Source of the DNA: Caenimonas sedimenti
Lineage (GTDB): Bacteria > Pseudomonadota > Gammaproteobacteria > Burkholderiales > Burkholderiaceae_C
Reading direction: 5' to 3'
Assembly (NCBI RefSeq): GCF_007833165.1
Contig: NZ_VOBQ01000019.1
Location: 1 to 64,000, forward strand
DNA: 64,000 bases
The position numbers and the translations under genes are program-made. The notes beneath the pieces are model-generated. The model saw only the letters and a program-made list of their open reading frames with translations, did not search any database and had not been told where the DNA came from. Below, in pieces: positions 43,231 through 51,876 of this stretch (within the stretch, counting starts at the first letter, position 1; each line of letters begins with the position of its first letter).

Positions 43231-43944
43231 CTACCGCCCCTTCACCCCCGCCGTGCAACAGGCATCGCGGACGGCCGCAGGAACAGTGCTCTTGAGCCAG
43301 CAGCGCGCATGCTCGTTCTGGAACCCCGGGCGCACGAAGGTCCAGGACTTGCAGCGGCCGTCGGCGTCGCAGGCCGCCCGGCACTCCTGCGGCTCGGTGC
43401 CGGTCAGGTCGAAGTTCCGGTAGTCGCCGCCCGGCAGGTTCGTGCCGGCACCGGGACTCACCGGCGCGGCCGGCGCCTGGCGCGGGGGCACCGGCGCAGC
43501 GGCGCGCGGCCGGTCGCCATCGCGCGAATCGTTGCCGCGCCGGTTGGAATCGTCGTCGCGTCCGCGGCGCTCCGGGCGGTCGTCGTCGCGTCCACGCCGC
43601 TCAGTGCGGTCGTCGTCCCGCCCGCGGCGACCACCACGATCGGCATCGTCGGAGCGCAGGCCCGACACGCAACACTCGTCGTTGCGGCGGCGCGGCACGC
43701 TATCCTTGAGCCAGCAGCGCGCCCGGGCGCCCTGGACGCCCGGCTTCACGTAGGTCCAGGCATCGCAGCGCTTGTCGCCGTCGCATTCGGCCTGGCAGGC
43801 CTGCGGGTCGGCCCGGCGCAGCTCGAAGTTGCGGTAATCGCTGCCTGGCCGGTTCGAATCCCTTTCATAGGCCGCGGCGGGCGCCGCGAAACTTCCCAGC
43901 AGCAGGGAAAGCATGAGTCCAGCGGCGGCAATCATTGTTCTCAT
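43231..43944 (-). CDS. Secreted double PAN-domain protein with RGRDDD repeats
   Basis: A 237-residue exported protein (signal ends FAAPAAAYE). Two PAN/apple-like cysteine-rich domains: residues about 28-90 (DYRNFELRRADPQACQAEC ... ECC) and about 170-235 (DYRNFDLTGTEPQECRAAC ... ACC), each with six cysteines that should form disulfides. Between them lies a strongly charged repeat, three copies of RRGRDDDR-type sequence, then a Pro/Ala linker. PAN domains bind protein or carbohydrate. It follows the ClpP-like gene by 27 bases on the same strand. Confidence 0.8.
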   Translation of the reverse strand: MRTMIAAAGLMLSLLLGSFAAPAAAYERDSNRPGSDYRNFELRRADPQACQAECDGDKRCDAWTYVKPGVQGARARCWLKDSVPRRRNDECCVSGLRSDDADRGGRRGRDDDRTERRGRDDDRPERRGRDDDSNRRGNDSRDGDRPRAAAPVPPRQAPAAPVSPGAGTNLPGGDYRNFDLTGTEPQECRAACDADGRCKSWTFVRPGFQNEHARCWLKSTVPAAVRDACCTAGVKGR

Positions 43945-43971
43945 GCGGTCTCCATCGTTTTTCAGGGCAAC

Positions 43972-44571
43972 CTAGCGCTTCAGCTCGGTCTTGCGGTCGA
44001 TGATGCGCCCGACCAGGCCGTATTCGATGGCCTCGGCCGCGGACATCCAGCGGTCGCGCTCGATGTCCTCCAGCACCTTCTCGAGCGACTTTCCCGTCTC
44101 GCGCGAAATGGTGCGGGCGATCCGTTCGCGCGCCTTGATGATTTCCTGCGCGTGGATGGCGATGTCGGTCGCCTGGCCGCCGGCGCCACCGGACGGCTGG
44201 TGGATGAGGAAACGCGTGTTCGGCGTGCAGAACCGGCGCTCCTTCGGCACCGAGAGGTACAGGTGCGTGGCGGCGCTGCCGACCCAGCCGGTGCCGATCA
44301 TGTTGACCGGCGCGGCGATGAAGCGGATGAGGTCGTGGATCGCGTCGCCCGATTCGAGGTGGCCGCCCGGCGAGCTGACGATCATGTCGATGGGGGCGTT
44401 CGAATCGGCGTCCAGCGCGATCAGCCGGCGCGCGATGTCGCCGGCGCTGCTGTCGGAAATGGCACCGAAGAGCAGGACGGTGCGGGACTTGAAGGCCTTT
44501 TCTTCCAGAAAGGCGTTGCGTGGCTCCGCGGTGGCGGCGGCGGAGGAATCGTCGGGGTCGGTGAGTTGCAT
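43972..44571 (-). CDS. ClpP-like serine protease paralogue
   Basis: A 199-residue ClpP/crotonase-fold protein. All three catalytic residues are present: the serine in GWVGSAATH, the histidine in FLIHQPSGG and the aspartate in QATDIAI. The usual GQAASM nucleophile block is rearranged to VGSAATH, so it is a divergent paralogue, not the housekeeping ClpP, and no clpX is nearby. ClpP proteins form barrel proteases with AAA+ partners. The start giving QLTDPDDSS was chosen because AGGAGATCC precedes it. Confidence 0.82.
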   Translation of the reverse strand: MQLTDPDDSSAAATAEPRNAFLEEKAFKSRTVLLFGAISDSSAGDIARRLIALDADSNAPIDMIVSSPGGHLESGDAIHDLIRFIAAPVNMIGTGWVGSAATHLYLSVPKERRFCTPNTRFLIHQPSGGAGGQATDIAIHAQEIIKARERIARTISRETGKSLEKVLEDIERDRWMSAAEAIEYGLVGRIIDRKTELKR

Positions 44572-44596
44572 GTGGATCTCCTGCGCCAATGATGCA

Positions 44597-45661
44597 TCAA
44601 GCCGAGGCTCGGCCGTCCGGACCGGCCGCTTGGCCCCGCGCAAAGTCCGGAATGCGGAAACGCTTGCGGTAGGCGCCGGGCGCCATTCCCGTCGTGCGCT
44701 TGAACAGCCGCCGGAAGAACGCCGGGTCTTCATAGCCGACGCGCCAGCTGATCTCGTCGACCGGCGCCTCGGTGCGCTCGAGGCGCCGCTTGGCGTCCTC
44801 GATCCGCAGGCGCTGCACGTAGTCGATGGGACTCAGCCCCGTGGCGGCGGTGAACCGCCGCTTGAAGGTGCGCTCGGCCAGCGCGGAGCGCTTGATCATT
44901 TCATCCACCGGATTCGCCACGCCGAAATGGCTGCCCAGCCACTGCTGCGCACTCTGGATCTCGCCGTCCCCATGGTCGCTCTTGCCTTCGAACACGATGA
45001 AGGGCGCCAGGCCGTCCTGGTGCCATTGCAGCGCGAACAGGCGCGCCACCTCCTGGGCCGTGGTGGCGCCGGCGTGCCGCGCCGTGAGATAGAGGACCAG
45101 GTCGTGCCAGGTGGTCGAGGCGCCGGAACAGACCAGTTCCTGGCGCAGGCCCGAGATCACGAGCACCCGCTCCGGATGGATCACCACCTCCGGGTAAAGG
45201 TCCTTGAACGCCGCGGCGTACCAGAAGTGCACCGTGGCGTCCTTGCCATCGAACAGCCCCGTTTCGGCGAGCAGGAAGATGCCCGAGCAGGCCGAGCACA
45301 GCATGGCGCCGCTGGCATGCATGCGCCGCACCCAGTCGAGCAGCCGCGGATAGCGCCCGCGCTGCCAGCCGCCGGGGCCGAGCACCACCGACGGCACGAT
45401 GACGATGTCGGTCGAAGCGATCTCGTCGAACGACCGCTTCACTTCGAACGGGACGCCGCCCGCGAGCGGCTGCATGCCCTTCTTTTCGCCGACCACTTCC
45501 ACCCGGAAGGGCGCCGGCGCACCGGGACCGACCAGGCCCATCAACGCGGGCGCGTTGAGCACGTCGAAGATGCCGGCGAGCGTGGAGACCGCGGCCTCGG
45601 GCACCGCGATGAGGCTCACGTGCAGCGGCGTGGATTCGGCGGGGAGTTCGGGTCGGGCCAT
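44597..45661 (-). CDS. GlxA-family AraC-type regulator with DJ-1/PfpI domain
   Basis: A 354-residue regulator. The N-terminal half (about 1-195) is a DJ-1/PfpI-like domain with the elbow MLCSACSGIFLLAETGLFDG (cysteine near 112-115); the C-terminal third (about 235-340) is an AraC helix-turn-helix pair (AERTFKRRFTAATGLSPIDY and ISWRVGYEDPAFFRRLF). Relatives such as CdhR, ArgR and GbdR regulate amine and amino-acid metabolism. It ends 25 bases before the ClpP-like gene, so these may be one unit. A hairpin-forming palindrome sits just before its ATG. Confidence 0.88.
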   Translation of the reverse strand: MARPELPAESTPLHVSLIAVPEAAVSTLAGIFDVLNAPALMGLVGPGAPAPFRVEVVGEKKGMQPLAGGVPFEVKRSFDEIASTDIVIVPSVVLGPGGWQRGRYPRLLDWVRRMHASGAMLCSACSGIFLLAETGLFDGKDATVHFWYAAAFKDLYPEVVIHPERVLVISGLRQELVCSGASTTWHDLVLYLTARHAGATTAQEVARLFALQWHQDGLAPFIVFEGKSDHGDGEIQSAQQWLGSHFGVANPVDEMIKRSALAERTFKRRFTAATGLSPIDYVQRLRIEDAKRRLERTEAPVDEISWRVGYEDPAFFRRLFKRTTGMAPGAYRKRFRIPDFARGQAAGPDGRASA

Positions 45662-45663
45662 GG

Positions 45664-45680
45664 TGCTTGGACCCCAAGCA
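45664..45680 (-). promoter_or_regulatory. Palindrome over the glxA-type ribosome-binding region
   Basis: TGCTTGG, spacer ACC, CCAAGCA: a perfect 7-base inverted repeat starting 3 bases before the start codon on the leftward strand. In RNA it would form a tight stem-loop holding the GGGG that could act as ribosome-binding site, and in DNA it could be an operator for autoregulation. Role inferred. Confidence 0.45.
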
Positions 45681-45804
45681 TAGCGGCCGGCGGGACGCCC
45701 GGAGTGGCACGAAACGACCGGTCCCGGGTGATTCCGGCTCTGTGCGCGGGCACCGCCCCCAGGAATGATCCAGTCATCGCAACAACGCCTTCAAGGACCC
45801 GATC

Positions 45805-46887
45805 ATGGACGCATCCACCACCGCTCCCCCCGCCATCGACATGGAGAAGCTGCAGGCCTTCTCCATGCGCACGATCACCGACATCGCCGCGGGCTATGTT
45901 GGCGTGATGGTCAGCCTGGGCACCAAGCTGGGGCTGTACAAGGCGCTCGCCGGCGCCGGTCCGTTGAGCGCCAAGGAAGTTGCCGGCCGCGCGGGCTGTG
46001 CCGAGCGTTACGTGCGGGAATGGCTCAACGCGCAAGCGGCTGCCGGCTACCTGGGCTATCACCCGGTCAGCGACACCTACGAACTGTCGCCGGAGCAGGC
46101 CATGGTGCTGGCCGACGAAGACAGCCCCGCCTACATCCCGCACGCCTGGAACGTGCCGGCCTCCATGTGGTTCGACGAGCCCAAGGCGCTCGAGGCCTTC
46201 CGCACGGGCCGTGGCGTGGCCTGGGGCGAGCACCACGAACGCATGGCCTGCGGCATCGCCGCGTTCTACCGCAACGGCTACAAGGCGAGCCTGGTGCCGC
46301 AATGGCTGCCGGCACTGCAGGGCGTCGTGGGCCAGCTCGAAGCCGGCATCGACGTGGCCGACATCGGTTGCGGCCATGGCCACTCCACGCTGCTGATGGC
46401 CCAGGCCTTCCCCCATTCTCGCTTCCACGGCTTCGACACGCACGCGGCATCGATCGTCGAAGCGCGGCGCCTCGCGGACGAGGCGGGCGTGAGCCACCAG
46501 GTGCGCTTCGATCTCGCGCGGGCCACGGACTACCCGGACAAGCGCTACGGCCTCATCTGCTTCTTCGACGTGCTGCACGACCTGGGCGACCCGGTCGCCG
46601 CAGCCCGCCACGCGGCGAGCGTGCTCGCGCCGGGCGGTACGGTGATGCTGGTGGAACCCTTCGCCAACGACCGGGTGGAAGACAACGCCGGCACCGTCGG
46701 CCAGCTGTACTACACAGGTTCCACCCTGATCTGCTGTGCCCACGCCATCAGCGAGGGGGGCAAGATGGTGCTGGGCGCGCAGGCCGGGCCGGCGCGGCTG
46801 GCGGACGTGTTCCGCAAGGCGGGCTTCAGCCACTTCCGCCAGGCAGCCGCGACGCCCTTCAACCTGATCTTCGAGGCCCGCCGATGA
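45805..46887 (+). CDS. Class I SAM-dependent methyltransferase with winged-helix N-terminus
   Basis: A 360-residue methyltransferase. An N-terminal winged-helix-like dimerisation region (about 10-110, with AKEVAGRAGCAERYVREWLN) is followed by the Rossmann-fold domain whose SAM motif is VADIGCGHGHSTLLMA (about 183-198) and post-motif FDVLHDLGDP (about 253-262). This layout resembles small-molecule methyltransferases of secondary metabolism. The divergent GlxA-type regulator may control it. The final bases overlap a tiny membrane ORF (ATGA). Confidence 0.87.
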   Translation: MDASTTAPPAIDMEKLQAFSMRTITDIAAGYVGVMVSLGTKLGLYKALAGAGPLSAKEVAGRAGCAERYVREWLNAQAAAGYLGYHPVSDTYELSPEQAMVLADEDSPAYIPHAWNVPASMWFDEPKALEAFRTGRGVAWGEHHERMACGIAAFYRNGYKASLVPQWLPALQGVVGQLEAGIDVADIGCGHGHSTLLMAQAFPHSRFHGFDTHAASIVEARRLADEAGVSHQVRFDLARATDYPDKRYGLICFFDVLHDLGDPVAAARHAASVLAPGGTVMLVEPFANDRVEDNAGTVGQLYYTGSTLICCAHAISEGGKMVLGAQAGPARLADVFRKAGFSHFRQAAATPFNLIFEARR

Positions 46888-46997
46888 TCCGGCAGCTCGC
46901 GGATCCGGCCTCGTTCGTGGCGCTGTGGGCCTGGGCGTCCGCCGTGGGCATGGCCGCGGCGGCGCTGATCCTCATCGCGGCCTGGGGCCCGGATTGA
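46884..46997 (+). CDS. Small single-helix membrane protein (37 residues)
   Basis: Its ATG overlaps the methyltransferase stop as ATGA, so translation is coupled. The 37-residue product has one hydrophobic stretch (FVALWAWASAVGMAAAALILIAAW) after a short polar lead and ends with Gly-Pro-Asp, the form of a small bacterial membrane protein. It may help the methyltransferase or simply be an unrelated short ORF. Too short for homology, hence moderate confidence. Confidence 0.45.
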   Translation: MIRQLADPASFVALWAWASAVGMAAAALILIAAWGPD

Positions 46998-47109
46998 GGA
47001 ACGGTGGCATGCCAACCAAAAGCTAGGGAACACCCTCGTGCCAGTTGGCGGCCGTCTGCGGCGTAATCCATCGCATCGCTCCCCCAACAAGACGAAAAAG
47101 GACCCTGCC

Positions 47110-47790
47110 ATGCGCCACGCCCGAACCCTCATCGCCGCCGCCGCGGCCGTCGCCCTCCTCAGCAGCTGCGCGATCTTCACCCCCACCAGCGGCGGCTCGC
47201 CGAGCTTCTTCATCACCAGCGCCGGCAGCGGCAAGGGTGCCGACCTCGGCGGCCTCGCGGGCGCGGACGCGATCTGCCAGCGGCTCGCCACCGCCGCGGG
47301 CACGGGCGGCAAGACCTGGCGCGCCTACCTGAGCACGCCCCCGACGCTGCCCTCGGCCAACAACCCGGGTGTCGCTGCCGTGCACGCGCGCGACCGCATC
47401 GGCAACGGCCCCTGGTACAACGCCAAGGGCATGCTGATCGCGCGCGACCTGGACCACCTGCACAACGGCAACAACATCAGCAAGGAAACGGCGCTCGACG
47501 AGCGCGGCAACGTCGTCAAGGGCCGCGGCGACACGCCGAACGAACACGACATGCTGACCGGCACCCGCTCCGACGGCACCGCGTTCGCGCCGCAAACCGA
47601 CACGACTTGCAAGTCGTGGACCAGCAGCACCGACGGTTCCGCCATCGTCGGCCACCACGACCGCATCGGGCCCAACGCCGACGCCTGGGCGAAGGCGTGG
47701 AGCTTCTCGCACCAGTCGGCCGGCTGCTCGCAGGAGGCGCTGGTCCGCACCGGCGGCGCGGGGCGCTTCTACTGCTTCGCGTCGAACTGA
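47110..47790 (+). CDS. Putative lipoprotein with lectin-like (DUF1554) fold
   Basis: A 226-residue exported protein with a lipobox (LLSSC, cysteine 20). After a short linker, the domain opens FFITSAGSGKGADLGGLAGADAIC, continues TWRAYLST and DRIGNGPWYNAKG, and ends with GRFYCFASN, with paired cysteines. This is the pattern of secreted lectin-like or DUF1554 proteins found in soil bacteria and Leptospira. The ATG was chosen for the signal peptide and the preceding AAAAAGGA ribosome-binding site; a longer reading from a GTG upstream is unlikely. Ligand unknown. Confidence 0.75.
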   Translation: MRHARTLIAAAAAVALLSSCAIFTPTSGGSPSFFITSAGSGKGADLGGLAGADAICQRLATAAGTGGKTWRAYLSTPPTLPSANNPGVAAVHARDRIGNGPWYNAKGMLIARDLDHLHNGNNISKETALDERGNVVKGRGDTPNEHDMLTGTRSDGTAFAPQTDTTCKSWTSSTDGSAIVGHHDRIGPNADAWAKAWSFSHQSAGCSQEALVRTGGAGRFYCFASN

Positions 47791-47800
47791 ACGCAAGCCA

Positions 47801-49081
47801 TCAGGCAGGCTGGCGGCCGCGCGCCGCCACCCGCCACAGCACCCACGCGCAGGCGGCCGTGGGCAGCGCGAGGGCCGCGAAGCCGGCCCGGTAGCTGTCG
47901 AACGCACCGGACACCACGCCGAACAGCATGGGACCGAGCACCACCCCGAAGAAGGTGACCGCGAGCGTCCCGCCGGTGGCGGCGCTCGCCTGCCCGGGTG
48001 GTGAACAGCGCGCGACCTCGGCCAGGTACACACCGTTCCAGCCGATGGCCGAGGCGCCGAAAGCCATCAGCAGAAACACAGTCAGCGCCTGCGGTGCGCC
48101 CGCCTGCAAGACCGCCGTTCCGGCCGCGCACAATGCCATGGCTCCCGCCAGCCAGGCCAGCATCCGATAGGCCCCCAGCCACCGGTCCGCGACCCAGCCC
48201 CATGCGATGCGGCCAGCCACGCCACCAGCCTGCGCGGCCGAGAGCAGCACGCCGGCGGCCACCAGGGTGTAACCCAGCGACGCCGTCAGGTAAGTCACGA
48301 GATAGGTCGAGAAGCTCATCTGCGCGATGGAAAAGACGAACGACACCAGCGCCAGCCGCTTCAGCGCCGGCTCCGCGGCCACCAGGCGCAGGCCGCGCGT
48401 CACGCTGCCCATCCGCAGGGGTTGACCGGGATCACGGTCGCCGTCGAGCGCTGCCCGAAAAGGCTGGGCCACCAGCGCGCAGGCCAGCGCCGCCCCGGCC
48501 ACCGTGAGCAGCGCCGATGGCGCCCCGCCCGCCAGCGCCAGGCCGGGCACGAACACACCGGCCAGGACGCCGCCCAGCGGGACACCGGTCTGCTTGATCG
48601 AGAACACCAGTGACGCGCGGTGCGGGGGCGTGGTGCGCGCCAGCAGGTGGGAACTGGCCGGCGTCACCGGCCCATATCCCAACCCGGTGAGGAATGCACC
48701 GACGGCCGCGGCGGGCAGTGAAGGCCATAGCGCCGGCAAGGCCATGCCGAGCGCACAGAGCACCAGCGCCGCCTGGCTGGTGCGCAGCGCCCCGAAGCGC
48801 AGCACCAGCGGCGCGGCGGCCAGGCTCGCGGCCATCGCCCCCAGGTAGACAACCCCGATGTAGGCGCCCAGCAGCGCGGGCGGCGCCCCCATGGCCTGCG
48901 CGAAGGCGGGGCCCATGGCGGGCACGGCCAGCACGGCCATCGACACCAGCGCCTGGATCGCGAGCGTGACCAGCAGCACGCTCCAGTTGCCCGCGGGAGG
49001 CGTTGCGGCGACGGCGTCGAGGTCCGGGGATGGCTGCACGGCGGCTGCGAGCTTACCCGCATTCCGTTTGCACGCTAACAT
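47801..49081 (-). CDS. MFS transporter
   Basis: A 12-helix permease of the major facilitator superfamily, about 412-426 residues. Six helices, a central cytoplasmic loop near FRAALDGDRDPGQPLRMG, then six more; the conserved loop between helices 2 and 3 appears as LVLRFGALRTSQ. It likely moves an organic acid. The start is uncertain: the ATG chosen (GGGAGG 13 bases upstream) leaves 10 bases to the divergent racemase gene, and a GTG 42 bases downstream would leave more promoter room. The divergent neighbours suggest transport linked to racemase, Ldh and Bug genes. Confidence 0.85.
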   Translation of the reverse strand: MLACKRNAGKLAAAVQPSPDLDAVAATPPAGNWSVLLVTLAIQALVSMAVLAVPAMGPAFAQAMGAPPALLGAYIGVVYLGAMAASLAAAPLVLRFGALRTSQAALVLCALGMALPALWPSLPAAAVGAFLTGLGYGPVTPASSHLLARTTPPHRASLVFSIKQTGVPLGGVLAGVFVPGLALAGGAPSALLTVAGAALACALVAQPFRAALDGDRDPGQPLRMGSVTRGLRLVAAEPALKRLALVSFVFSIAQMSFSTYLVTYLTASLGYTLVAAGVLLSAAQAGGVAGRIAWGWVADRWLGAYRMLAWLAGAMALCAAGTAVLQAGAPQALTVFLLMAFGASAIGWNGVYLAEVARCSPPGQASAATGGTLAVTFFGVVLGPMLFGVVSGAFDSYRAGFAALALPTAACAWVLWRVAARGRQPA

Positions 49082-49091
49082 CGCCGGTCTC

Positions 49092-49778
49092 ATGCCTCCC
49101 GCCGTTCCCCGCGTCGCCCTGATCCATGCCACGGCGCTGGCCGTGCAGCCGGTGCGGGACGCCTTCGAGCGCCATTGGCCCGAGGCCGTGCGCATGAATT
49201 TGCTGGACGACAGCCTCTCCGTCGATCACGCGGCCGCCGGCGCATTGACGCCGGCGATGGTGCAACGCTTCATCGACCTGGCCTGCTACGCCAGGGACAC
49301 CGGCTGCTCCGGCATCCTCTACACATGTTCCGCCTTCGGCGCGGCGATCGAGGCCGCCGGGAGCGCCACCGGCCTGCCCACCCTGAAGCCCAACGAGGCC
49401 ATGTTCCGGCAGGCATTGGCGATGGCGCGGGGCCGTGGCGCGCTGCGCGTCGGGCTGCTCGCGACCTTCCAGCCTTCCATCACTTCGATGGCGGCGGAAT
49501 TGCAGGCCATGGCCGCCGGCCGCGGCATCGAGGTGGACGTGCGCAGTGCCTTCGTCCCCGAAGCCATGAATGACCTGGCCCAGGGACGTGCCGGCGAGCA
49601 CGATCGCAAGGTCGCGGATGCCGCGCAGGCGCTGCGGGCATGCGACGTGGTCCTGCTGGCGCAATTCTCGATGGCCGCAGCGCGGGATCCCGTGCAGGCC
49701 ACCCTGGACGCGCCGGTGCTGAGCAGCCCCGACTGCGCCGTGCTCGCCCTCAAGCAGGAAGTCGCATCGCATGCCTGA
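49092..49778 (+). CDS. Asp/Glu/hydantoin racemase-family protein
   Basis: A 228-residue protein of the Asp/Glu racemase (maleate isomerase/AMDase) superfamily. Two cysteines at the expected places are seen: SGILYTCSAFG (about 80) and SSPDCAVLA (about 217). Members isomerise or racemise alpha-carbons of amino acids or diacids. It overlaps the Ldh gene by 8 bases and is followed by a Bug binding protein, so the three form one unit. The MFS gene is divergent. Substrate unknown. Confidence 0.8.
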   Translation: MPPAVPRVALIHATALAVQPVRDAFERHWPEAVRMNLLDDSLSVDHAAAGALTPAMVQRFIDLACYARDTGCSGILYTCSAFGAAIEAAGSATGLPTLKPNEAMFRQALAMARGRGALRVGLLATFQPSITSMAAELQAMAAGRGIEVDVRSAFVPEAMNDLAQGRAGEHDRKVADAAQALRACDVVLLAQFSMAAARDPVQATLDAPVLSSPDCAVLALKQEVASHA

Positions 49779-50829
49779 CCCTCGCATCCCGCCTGCGCAG
49801 TTGAACCGCTTCATGGCGGCCGCGCTGCGCCAACTGGGCCTGCCGGAATCCGACGCCACGACCGTGGCGCAGCTGATGACGGAGGCGGAGACGCAAGGCT
49901 CGGACGGCCACGGCGCGATCCGGCTGGCACCCTACGCGCGGCGCATCCGTGCGGGCGGCTACAACTTGCGGCCCGACATCCGCGTGGTGCAGGACCGCCC
50001 GGGCATGGCGCTGCTGGACGGCGACAACGGCTTCGGCCACCTGGTGATGAAGAGAGCCGCGGAACTCGCCATCGAGAAGGCGCGCCAATGCGGCGTGGCC
50101 TGGGTCGGCGCGCACCACTCCAACCATGCCGGCCCGGCTTCGATCTATGCGCGCATGCCGCTCGCCCACGACATGCTGGGCCTCTATTTCGCGGTCGGCA
50201 ACGCCAATCACCTGCCGCCCTGGGGCGGTCTCGACATGCTGCTGTCGACCAACCCGGTCGCGGTGGCGGTACCAGCCGGCGAGGAACCTCCCGTGGTCCT
50301 GGACATGGCGACCACGGTGACGGCCTACGGCAAGGTCAAGGCCAAGGCGCAGCGCGGCGAAGAGATGCCGATCGGCTGGATGATCGACCGCCTGGGCCAG
50401 CCGCTGACCGACCCCAAGCGCGCGGACGAAGGCTTCCTGCTGCCCATCGGCGGCTACAAGGGGTATGGCCTGGCACTGATCGTGGGCCTGCTCGCCGGCA
50501 CCCTGAACGGCGCGGCGATGGGGCGTGACACCATCGACTTCAACAAGGACGACGCGACCACCACCAACACCGGGCAGGCCATCCTGGTGATCGACCCCGC
50601 CGCGTTCGGCGACGTCGCCGCCTTCAAGGCCCGCGTGGACCAGGTGATCCGCGACATGCGCGGCAGCGAACGCATGCCGGGCGTGGACCGCATCTGGTTG
50701 CCGGGCGAACAGAGCCACGAGCGCCGCATCGCCAATGAGCGCGATGGCCTGGCATTGCCGGACGCGCTGCGCGCCCAGCTCGACAAGCTGGCCGGCGAGC
50801 TCGGCCTGCCACCACTGAGCGAACACTGA
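49771..50829 (+). CDS. Ldh family (malate/L-lactate/ureidoglycolate-type) dehydrogenase
   Basis: A 352-residue NAD(P)-dependent oxidoreductase of the Ldh/YlbC family, distinct from Rossmann-type malate dehydrogenase. HHSNHAGPASIYA (catalytic histidine, about 111-123), WGGLDMLLSTNPVAVAVPA and PIGGYKGYGLALIV are family blocks. It would oxidise a 2-hydroxy acid to the keto acid. The start overlaps the racemase gene. Combined with a racemase and an organic acid receptor, it suggests breakdown of a hydroxy diacid. Confidence 0.88.
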   Translation: MPDPRIPPAQLNRFMAAALRQLGLPESDATTVAQLMTEAETQGSDGHGAIRLAPYARRIRAGGYNLRPDIRVVQDRPGMALLDGDNGFGHLVMKRAAELAIEKARQCGVAWVGAHHSNHAGPASIYARMPLAHDMLGLYFAVGNANHLPPWGGLDMLLSTNPVAVAVPAGEEPPVVLDMATTVTAYGKVKAKAQRGEEMPIGWMIDRLGQPLTDPKRADEGFLLPIGGYKGYGLALIVGLLAGTLNGAAMGRDTIDFNKDDATTTNTGQAILVIDPAAFGDVAAFKARVDQVIRDMRGSERMPGVDRIWLPGEQSHERRIANERDGLALPDALRAQLDKLAGELGLPPLSEH

Positions 50830-50851
50830 ACGAACACCGAAGGAGACTTCC

Positions 50852-51832
50852 ATGCGACCGCCCCGCCGTTCCACCCTGCTCGCCGCGCTGTCGGCGCTGG
50901 CTCTCGCCCTCCCGCTCGTGGCCGAGGCCCAGGCCTGGCCGGCGAAGCCGGTGAAGATCATCGTGCCCCTGGCGGCCGGCAGCGCGGTCGACAACGCCGC
51001 GCGGATCGTCGCCGAGAAGCTTTCGCAGGACCTCGGGCAGTCGTTCGTGATCGAGAACCAGGCCGGCGCCGCCGGCCTCATCGGGGCGGGCAACGTCGCC
51101 AAGGCGGCGCCCGACGGCTACACGTTCGGCGGCTTCAACGACAGCATCATGACCATGGTGCCGCACCTCCAGGCGCGCATGCCCTGGGACATCCTGAAGG
51201 ATTTCGAACCCGTGTCCCTCGTCGCCACGGTCGAATGGGGCCTGGTCGTCAACGCCGAGGCGCCGCAGCGCACCGCGGCTGACCTCATCGCCACGGCGAA
51301 GCAGGCCCCCGGGAAGGTGAACTACGGCTCGGGCGGCAACGGCAGCCCGCAGCACATCGCGATGGCACTGTTCGCGTCGCAGTCCGGCGTGCAGATGACG
51401 CACGTGCCGTACAAAGGAGCGACCCAGGCCGCGATGGGCGTGGCGGGCAACGAGGTGCAGGCCGCTTTCCAGGGCATCGCCACCGTCAATTCGCTCGTCA
51501 AGGCGGGCAAGCTGCGCCTGGTCGGTGTGACGACCGCGCGACGCATGCCGCAGTTCCCGGAGGTGCCGACGGTGTCCGAGTCGGGGCTGGCCGGGTTCGA
51601 GTTCAACTCGTGGTTCACGCTGATGGCGCCCGCCGGCACGCCCCGGCCCATCGTGCAAGCGCTCGCCGCCGCCGTGCAGAAGGCGTTGGCCGACCCCGGC
51701 GTGAAAGAGAAGCTCTATGCGCAGGGCCTGACGCCGCGCGGCTCCTCGCCCGAGGAACTGGCCGCCGCCACGCGGGCGCAGCTGGCCAGGTACGGCGCGC
51801 TGATCAAGCAGAACGGGATCACGGCGGAGTGA
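50852..51832 (+). CDS. Tripartite tricarboxylate transporter binding protein (Bug)
   Basis: A 326-residue Bug-family periplasmic receptor with signal peptide ([22 protein letters not shown]). The mature start [19 protein letters not shown] and [26 protein letters not shown] are family blocks. It has a strong ribosome-binding site (GAAGGAGA). No TctA or TctB gene is next to it; many Bug proteins are orphans. It is likely the receptor for the acid processed by the racemase and Ldh. Confidence 0.92.
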   Translation: MRPPRRSTLLAALSALALALPLVAEAQAWPAKPVKIIVPLAAGSAVDNAARIVAEKLSQDLGQSFVIENQAGAAGLIGAGNVAKAAPDGYTFGGFNDSIMTMVPHLQARMPWDILKDFEPVSLVATVEWGLVVNAEAPQRTAADLIATAKQAPGKVNYGSGGNGSPQHIAMALFASQSGVQMTHVPYKGATQAAMGVAGNEVQAAFQGIATVNSLVKAGKLRLVGVTTARRMPQFPEVPTVSESGLAGFEFNSWFTLMAPAGTPRPIVQALAAAVQKALADPGVKEKLYAQGLTPRGSSPEELAAATRAQLARYGALIKQNGITAE

Positions 51833-51876
51833 GACCCCGGCCCCACGAGTCAGCAAGAAACGACGGTCCCGGTGCG

